Below, one piece after another: positions 62,922-64,000 of a stretch of 64,000 nucleotides of DNA (position 1 is its first letter; each line of letters begins with the position of its first letter). Under the pieces are notes generated by a model. That model did no database searches. It was not told where the DNA came from and saw nothing but the letters and a program-made list of their open reading frames with translations. Made by a program: the position numbers and the translations under genes. The stretch comes from DASUPK01 sp963819715 (GTDB taxonomy: Bacteria; Actinomycetota; Thermoleophilia; Solirubrobacterales; 70-9), in assembly GCA_963819715.1 (NCBI GenBank), contig CAWFXE010000002.1, positions 682,001 to 746,000 of the forward strand. Reading direction: 5' to 3'.

Positions 62922-63995
62922 CACGCGGACGCCTGCGGATTTGCCAGGCCCCTCCGGCCTCGTTCGTGACAAAGCGCCGCGCCGAGCCCAGCGTGACCTC
63001 GGCCCCGCCAAGCCGCATCGAATCGTCGGCTGCCTCAGCCAGCCTGACGACGTCCCTGGCGAGGCTCGCGTTGGACACCGACTCCCCGCCGTCGCGGATC
63101 GCGGCGAGAAAATCGTCGAGCTCCTCCACGATCGGCTCGTACACATCGATCTTCGGGGAGAGGATGTCGCCGGTTCGGTAGGAGAGCTTGTACTCACCGA
63201 ACGTCTCCGGGTCCTTGTAGACGACACCGTGATCGAAGACCCTGACCGGCTCGGGCGATCCGTCGTCGTAGACGACCATCTTGCGCGCTGCCCACGATCA
63301 CAGTCCGCCGCAGCTTGCTCGGCGCTAGCCAGCTCAGCTCGACGTTGGCGACGATGCCCGACTCGTAGGTCATCGTGACGAAGGCGACATCGGGGATGCC
63401 CGAGACGATCGAGTCGCGGCCGGTCGCCCGCACGGCGCTTGGCACCTCCTCGAGCCAGTAGAGCAGGATCGAGAAGTCGTGAGGGCCGAGATCCCAGATC
63501 ACGCTCACGTCGGGCTGATGGAGGCCGAGGTTGACCCGGCTGGACGAGACGAAGAGACCTCGCCGAGCTCGTTACAACGCAGCAGGTCCTTGACGGCCCG
63601 CACCGGGGGGCTGTAGAGGAAGGTATGGCCGCACATCAGCACTCGGTTCTGATTCTTGGCTCGCCGAGCAACTCGCTCGCCAGGTCCGACGATGGAGCGA
63701 GTGGCTTCTCCACGAAGGTGTGCTTGCCAGCGTCGAGCGACCTGGAAGCCAGGTCGAAATGGGTGAACACGGGCGTCGCGAGCACGATCGCGTCGACGTC
63801 CGGGTCCTCGAGGAGGCGTCCTACCTCGGTCGTCCGGGCTGGCCCCGGATAGCGCCTTCCAAGCCCGTCGAGCAGCTGCTCGTCGAGATCGCACATCCAC
63901 CTCAGGTGCGCGTCGGGCATCTCGGCGAGCGCCCGCAGGAGGTTTGGGCCCCAATAGCCGAGACCGACGACGCCGACGTTCAGCGGCTTCGTCAT
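62921..63995 (-). CDS. Gfo/Idh/MocA-family oxidoreductase, frameshifted
   Basis: The NAD-binding part is clear (VGVVGLGYWGPNLLRALAE, WMCDLDEQLL, IVLATPVFTHFDLA, TFVEKPLAPSSD). The catalytic/substrate domain follows in other frames: NRVLMCGHTFLYSPPVRAVKD, VIWDLGPHDFSILLYWLEEVP and FDHGVVYKDPETFGEYKLSYRTGD in part. Breaks are near 63645, 63550, 63290 and 62950. The last would end the protein at TGA 62921 in LANPQASA. About 355 residues result, normal for UDP-sugar 3-dehydrogenases of the WlbA type. It probably makes a keto- or amino-sugar precursor. Confidence 0.83.
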
Positions 63996-64000
63996 GGGAT

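Overview
The window is high-GC DNA from an actinobacterium. It is densely coding, with GTG starts, many 1-8 bp gene overlaps, a furA-katG pair, a short GntZ-type 6-phosphogluconate dehydrogenase, DUF899 paralogs and secreted proteins with lysine-rich tails. A soil Thermoleophilia/Solirubrobacterales-like lineage is my best guess. That placement is inference, because no rRNA or complete tRNA is present.

Layout. 1-2.2 kb: end of a PspC/LiaF-like gene, a NarL-type sensor kinase/regulator pair and a small ABM-fold protein. 2.2-20.5 kb: a sugar-phosphate region with pgi, tkt-tal, rpiA, gnd-pgl and zwf in separate transcription units. Set among them are a candidate toxin-antitoxin pair (5602-6676), a MerR-controlled reductase operon, and an ArsR/AHSA1/DUF2182 block with three DUF899 genes and an OsmC gene. 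20.5-32.4 kb: cyclophilin, short-chain dehydrogenases, RDD membrane protein, glutamate decarboxylase, secreted hydrolases, a TetR/SDR divergon, a cytochrome P450 and dodecin. 32.4-45.5 kb: secreted hydrolase, TetR regulators, a PolA-type 5'-3' exonuclease, two paralogous secreted proteins of unknown function, MBL hydrolase, thioredoxin-reductase-like protein, methyltransferase, furA-katG and a VOC protein.

At 45,526-45,567 lies the 3' half of a tRNA gene (anticodon loop to acceptor end, minus strand), which looks like an attachment-site remnant. From there to the window end runs a Wzx/Wzy-type exopolysaccharide cluster: GT2, flippase, acyltransferase, asparagine synthase, bi-domain oxidoreductase, Wzz, Wzy, two GT4s, a DUF354-cyclase-like fusion, a polyprenyl glycosylphosphotransferase and a Gfo/Idh dehydrogenase. 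Most genes here carry one or more frameshifts. Several of the shifts that can be placed are single-base losses in short homopolymers, so local sequence error is the simplest explanation.

Two sequence-level patterns stand out. Fifteen genes have TAnnnT followed by exactly 7 nt and then ATG/GTG, the geometry of leaderless transcription; this resets many start codons. Five convergent gene pairs end on the same CTAG, so their TAG stop codons interlock.
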